From Schistosoma haematobium (taxonomy: Eukaryota; Platyhelminthes; Trematoda; Strigeidida; Schistosomatidae): a stretch of 64,000 nucleotides of DNA. The stretch is from positions 62,595,591-62,659,590 of the forward strand of contig NC_067195.1 of the NCBI RefSeq assembly GCF_000699445.3, read 5' to 3'. A model generated the notes under the pieces. That model had not been told where the DNA came from. It made no database searches and saw only the letters and a program-made list of their open reading frames with translations. This document shows, in pieces, positions 60,457-64,000 of the stretch (positions are counted from its first letter, which is position 1; every line of letters starts with the position of its first letter). The position numbers and the translations under genes are program-made.

Positions 60457-60944
60457 TATATGGTTTTTGAAAGAAAAGTTATTGTAATATAAATGACAGA
60501 AACAGTAGATGTTTATTTTTTTTAACTCTGAAAATATTCGCTTAGAAAAAGTCAATAATAATTGATTAGTTAATAATGGAAATCAGTTTGATTTTGAGGT
60601 AGTCTTCGTCAAAAAATTGATTTCAACTGGTGAACTATTAAAACCCATGGAACACTTGATACTTGATAGCATTTTCATTTCTGTGTCTTACTCTTCAATA
60701 ATGGACAATTATAACTCCGAAAAATGGGATGTATTTGCGAACAACATTTTCGAACAATCTGGTCATACATATACTTGTCATGGAATTTTATATGAAAATT
60801 AATAAACGTCAATTAAATGAAAATTCAAATAAAAAAGTAACAAAGGGGAGAGAAACAATTTTACATCGTATAGAAAGAATAATAAATCGTCGCGTTATCC
60901 TAGTCTGTAGAATGATTTAAGGATCACCAAGGTAAATTCAAGAT

Positions 60945-61130
60945 TATGACAAATTGTATTTGTACACATAATGGGGGTTTAAATTTTCGAATAGCCTAGG
61001 CTTTAATAAACTTGAGAATTCGTCCTTGATGATTACTATACGTTTTAAAAGCTGTATTTATGTCACTTTTGTGCCCCGTTTCAGTCATATGTTCTATGTG
61101 TGACCAGATTGTTCGAAATGTATAGCGCAA
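60945..61130 (-). pseudogene. Penelope-like GIY-YIG tail, decayed (lineage 2)
   Basis: The plus-strand text (ACAAATTGTATTTGTACACA, TTTCGAATAGCCTAGGCTTT, CGTCCTTGATG) parallels 42200-42330 (ACAAATTGTTTTTGAACACA, GTATAGCCAAGGCTTC, CGTCCTTGAAGG). The frame is broken. Confidence 0.65.
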
Positions 61131-61980
61131 ATACATCACGTTTTTCAGATCAACTCAGTCTTCTCATTGTTCCAGCTAAATTTATAAAAGGGACTAATTA
61201 CTTTAAATTATAACTCCATCAGGTATTGAATTCGAATCTTACGTATGTCATGGTATTATTTTCCATTACTCATCTTCAGTACCATCTATGACATTTTTAA
61301 TAGTTGGTGACAATGATGTAGCCTAAAAATAAGTTGTTCTGTTCAATCATAAGTTACACATGTTCGAAAACTATTATGATGCCTATCAATTCGAAATTTG
61401 AAAGTAACTGTGTTGTAAATGCTTCAACCACTGAGGCTGACAGTTAATCATCTAATAAAAATGGTAAAACTACAAATTTCAAGTAATCCGAATTTATGTT
61501 CATACCATAATTTATAATAAACAGAAGAAAATTAATAATAATAATAATAAGATTGTACTGATCGTAATATTTTTTAGAAGGTAGTATATTTTAAGCAACC
61601 GTAATTTCATAATATAGTACACTTTTTTTTCCATTTTGTGAAAGAAAGCTCTGATTAGTTTACTGACCAATGAATAGAAAAAAGCCGACACTAGACTCAG
61701 AATTCTAGGCTTTATAGGAATGAATATGCATTCAAGGGAAAATTTGCACATTATAAAGTCTGAAAGCTCAATGTGAATCCCATAATTGGCTTCCATGGGA
61801 GGTATTAGCCATGTGTTAAAGTATAGTCTCAAAGTTTATCTGGTTAATAACTTCAAGTAATAATATCTTGTCTAATTTTTCTATATTACCGATGAACTTG
61901 GTTCTTTTTCGAACAAAACTTAGGTATTTCTAAGCGTGGTGAATATAACATTTTGATGGAGTTTTTTCTGTGAGCTGAGT

Positions 61981-62034
61981 GGTTTGGTCATGGAGCTTTC
62001 ATAGTTCTTCTGAACGACATCATCAGCACAAACC
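61981..62034 (-). ncRNA. Hammerhead-like motif of Penelope-type terminal repeat
   Basis: On minus: GTTTGTG, CTGATGATG (plus 62018-62026), a GTTC/GAAC hairpin, TATGAAAGCTCC (GAAA at plus 61997-62000), then ATGACCAAACC, whose CAAACC can pair with GGTTTG upstream. The order of boxes fits a hammerhead, but helix II has internal mismatches next to the core. The copy at 38840-38960 has lost the GAAA. Confidence 0.45.
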
Positions 62035-62485
62035 TCAGGTAGAATACACAATTATTTGTCTCTTTCAGTCCTCTACAACTATATAACTGGGAATTAAAGT
62101 GGGATAATATATAAATTACTTCTTTTATATTATTAAGCTGTACAACAGCCATGTACTTTGTCAAGTGGGAATGAATATAAAATGTATCCATACCTGGTTA
62201 GAAGTTAAGTAATGTATGTAATAAATAAGTGCCTTAAACATTCGATTTCAAAACAAATGTTTGATTATTCTTTCTAAAATTATCTGTTAGCTGAATTTAC
62301 ACTAAACAATGGCGTAGATACATAATTCAATAAATATAAATTACTAATACTGGTTTGGCCTACATTGTGGTAACTGTTTATAAACAGCCATTGCTTCTTG
62401 ATATCTTGAAGAAGCATTTAAAAAATGGGAGCTCGGAAATCGTAGAATATATGCATATTCTTTAGCCAAAAGACCGTTCTGCCAT

Positions 62486-62487
<2 letters not shown>

Positions 62488-62524
<37 letters not shown>
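62488..62524. repeat. (AT)n microsatellite
   Basis: A pure AT run of about 18 units. Confidence 0.97.
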
Positions 62525-62525
<1 letters not shown>

Positions 62526-62807
62526 TACTTTGTGAGACAAAAGAATACGCTAACACAGAATTCTTAGATTACATTTACGTATCAGACTAATTTTTTATAA
62601 ACTATGGCTATTATTTATCTAAAATATAATTAGCTAAGAATCCATAACAATTGAACAGGTAATATCGATGTTCATGTTTTTATTATTTGTTTATAAGTGT
62701 TTTAATCTTCCCACTGTTAATGTTAAACACTGAATTTTCGATGTCTCTTTCAGCTTCCACGCATCTTGTGAGAATGTTTTTGATATTGTCGTTAAGCCAC
62801 ATGTATT

Positions 62808-63025
62808 TAAGTAAGGATAGATAGTAAAAAGCAATTGAATTTGGGATGATCGAATCGTCCTACTTGAGACTGGTCAGTTGAATGTTTGTAGTGAATGGTA
62901 CTGGGTTTGAATTCTGGATTGAATATAAAATCTGTGGCGCAAGCACCTCTGGATGACGAATCCTAAATGGGATGAAATGTATGTAATGAATTTTACTGCT
63001 AGCTAGTATCCATCTTCATTTAAAT
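62808..63025. mobile_element. Sm-alpha-like (family A) composite, old
   Basis: A minus-oriented 3' half (AAGGATAGATAGTAAAAAGC, decayed core) joins a plus-oriented unit from the B-box (GGGTTTGAATTCTGGA) through CTGGATGACGAATCCTAAAT, GGGATGAAATG and TTTTACTGCTAGCTAGTATC to CATCTTCATTTAA. C3 of the plus core is G, so the ribozyme is predicted dead. Confidence 0.75.
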
Positions 63026-64000
63026 ACCTGTTTTTGTTTTTAATTAATGAATTAATCAGGAGGACTTCAAATATAAAACAGAATATTCCTAACTAAACTA
63101 CTGATATTGATTAATGAAATCGACATTTACGTCCATAGCCACCATATTATCACTGAGATGATGGCAATGATATATAATAAAAAATATATTTATCATTAAC
63201 TTTCTACACAAAACTCAATTAATTTGAAGCTATCAAATTCTTAATTTATGTTCGGCACTTGAGATATGAATTTTAAATTGTTAAAGTAGATAGACTCTAG
63301 TTCCTAATATAAGTTGACCTAAATTGTCCAACAAATTAATTATTTAAATTTCTAACCTTGTTGTCCATCATTGACGAATATAATTCAGTGATTGTTAAAC
63401 ATGTGAAATGTTCAACCACAATGTAATCAGTTTAAAGGTGTATAAACTACATCTGAAAATTGTTATCAGTTGCTTCAACTTCAGCACGTCCAACTATGAT
63501 ACAAATACTCTGCAATTTATAAAAATGTTGTGAAAATGCATGTTAAGATCCTAATATCTAGCAAATGTGTTTATGATGAAATGTTAGTGACACAAATGGT
63601 ATCTAAATTAATTTTCTTGTATTTCTGAAACATTATATTAATCGTTTAAAGATTCCCGTCATATTAAAAGACTAGTATTTGAACATTATATTAAGTTTAA
63701 TTTCAAAAACCACCTTTCATTGTTTAATTTAAAACAAGAGTTACCCCTCTGTTTTACAATTTTGTTTTACTGAAGTTAAATTTGTGAAGCATATTTTGGA
63801 TCATAGATACTGGAAATTAACGCATGAAGATTGTAAAGTATTCTAAGTAGGACTGTCCACAGTTGGTTATTCAACTGTTTAACAGACTTATTAAGTGTTA
63901 AATCACTAAAAGTTTGTTCTACATGAACTGTCATGTAATTATAAAGACAGTTGTTATGATACAGTAAAGTAGTTTTCCAAGCATATTTTCTAAATCTAAA

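Larger units (their letters stand above)
29231..64000. other. Repeat-rich stretch without recognisable host gene
   Basis: After the AHR stop I see no ORF with convincing host homology on either strand. Open frames of 60-107 codons are mostly SINE-derived, microsatellite-derived or unrecognised. The listed repeats account for perhaps a quarter of it. Unannotated intervals over 300 bp (for example 30150-31050, 31150-32050, 32600-33960, 34320-36280, 38970-39420, 39710-41990, 44050-45650, 46020-46950, 48700-49830, 50110-50780, 52250-53430, 55180-57080, 58850-60940 and 61140-61970) are AT-rich sequence in which I see no further feature beyond the entries given here. Confidence 0.6.

Noticed and set aside
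60617..60920. Two overlapping plus-strand frames of 61 and 63 codons
   Set aside because: They are in different frames, short and without a recognised motif. They may be retroelement debris but cannot be supported.
1..64000. CRISPR arrays, operons, bacterial-type genes
   Set aside because: The window is intron-bearing animal DNA. The repeats are dispersed retroelements and microsatellites, with no regularly spaced direct repeats.

Overview
The window is AT-rich, intron-rich animal DNA. The mix of repeats points to a blood fluke (genus Schistosoma, Platyhelminthes): Sm-alpha-type hammerhead ribozyme SINEs, a second very abundant hammerhead SINE family, RTE-clade non-LTR retrotransposon 3' ends, and Penelope-like (GIY-YIG) retroelement ends. 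The species cannot be settled by eye.

The only clearly recognisable host gene lies on the + strand between about 10.2 and 29.2 kb. It is the 3' part of an aryl hydrocarbon receptor (AHR, bHLH-PAS) homologue. Ten exons with GT-AG introns and a continuous reading frame give 1125 residues up to the stop at 29228-29230. They cover the linker, PAS-A, PAS-B and a very long low-complexity C-terminal region. The bHLH DNA-binding exon(s) and the start codon were not found and must lie further 5'. The PAS fold signatures are conserved, but several residues known to line the dioxin pocket of mouse AHR are changed.

Region by region: 1-10191 is upstream or intronic DNA with about eight hammerhead-SINE copies and microsatellites. 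10192-29230 is the AHR gene, whose introns hold RTE fragments in both orientations, SINEs and a Penelope-like relic. 29231-64000 (about 35 kb) shows no convincing host exon. It is a graveyard of hammerhead SINEs (families A, B and C below), Penelope-like 3' ends with ribozyme-like motifs, RTE relics and AT/CT microsatellites.

Names used here: family A is Sm-alpha-like. Family B is the abundant SINE with a tRNA-like head (A and B boxes) followed by a hammerhead core and a tail ending in CCCCTTCTGAT. Family C is a single copy near 42.6 kb. The most unusual structure is that many family B copies are fold-backs: the same hammerhead-bearing half is present at both ends in opposite orientation, and clear target-site duplications bound the whole unit. 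One family B insertion sits in one arm of an inverted repeat whose other arm keeps the empty site, which defines the SINE ends to the base.
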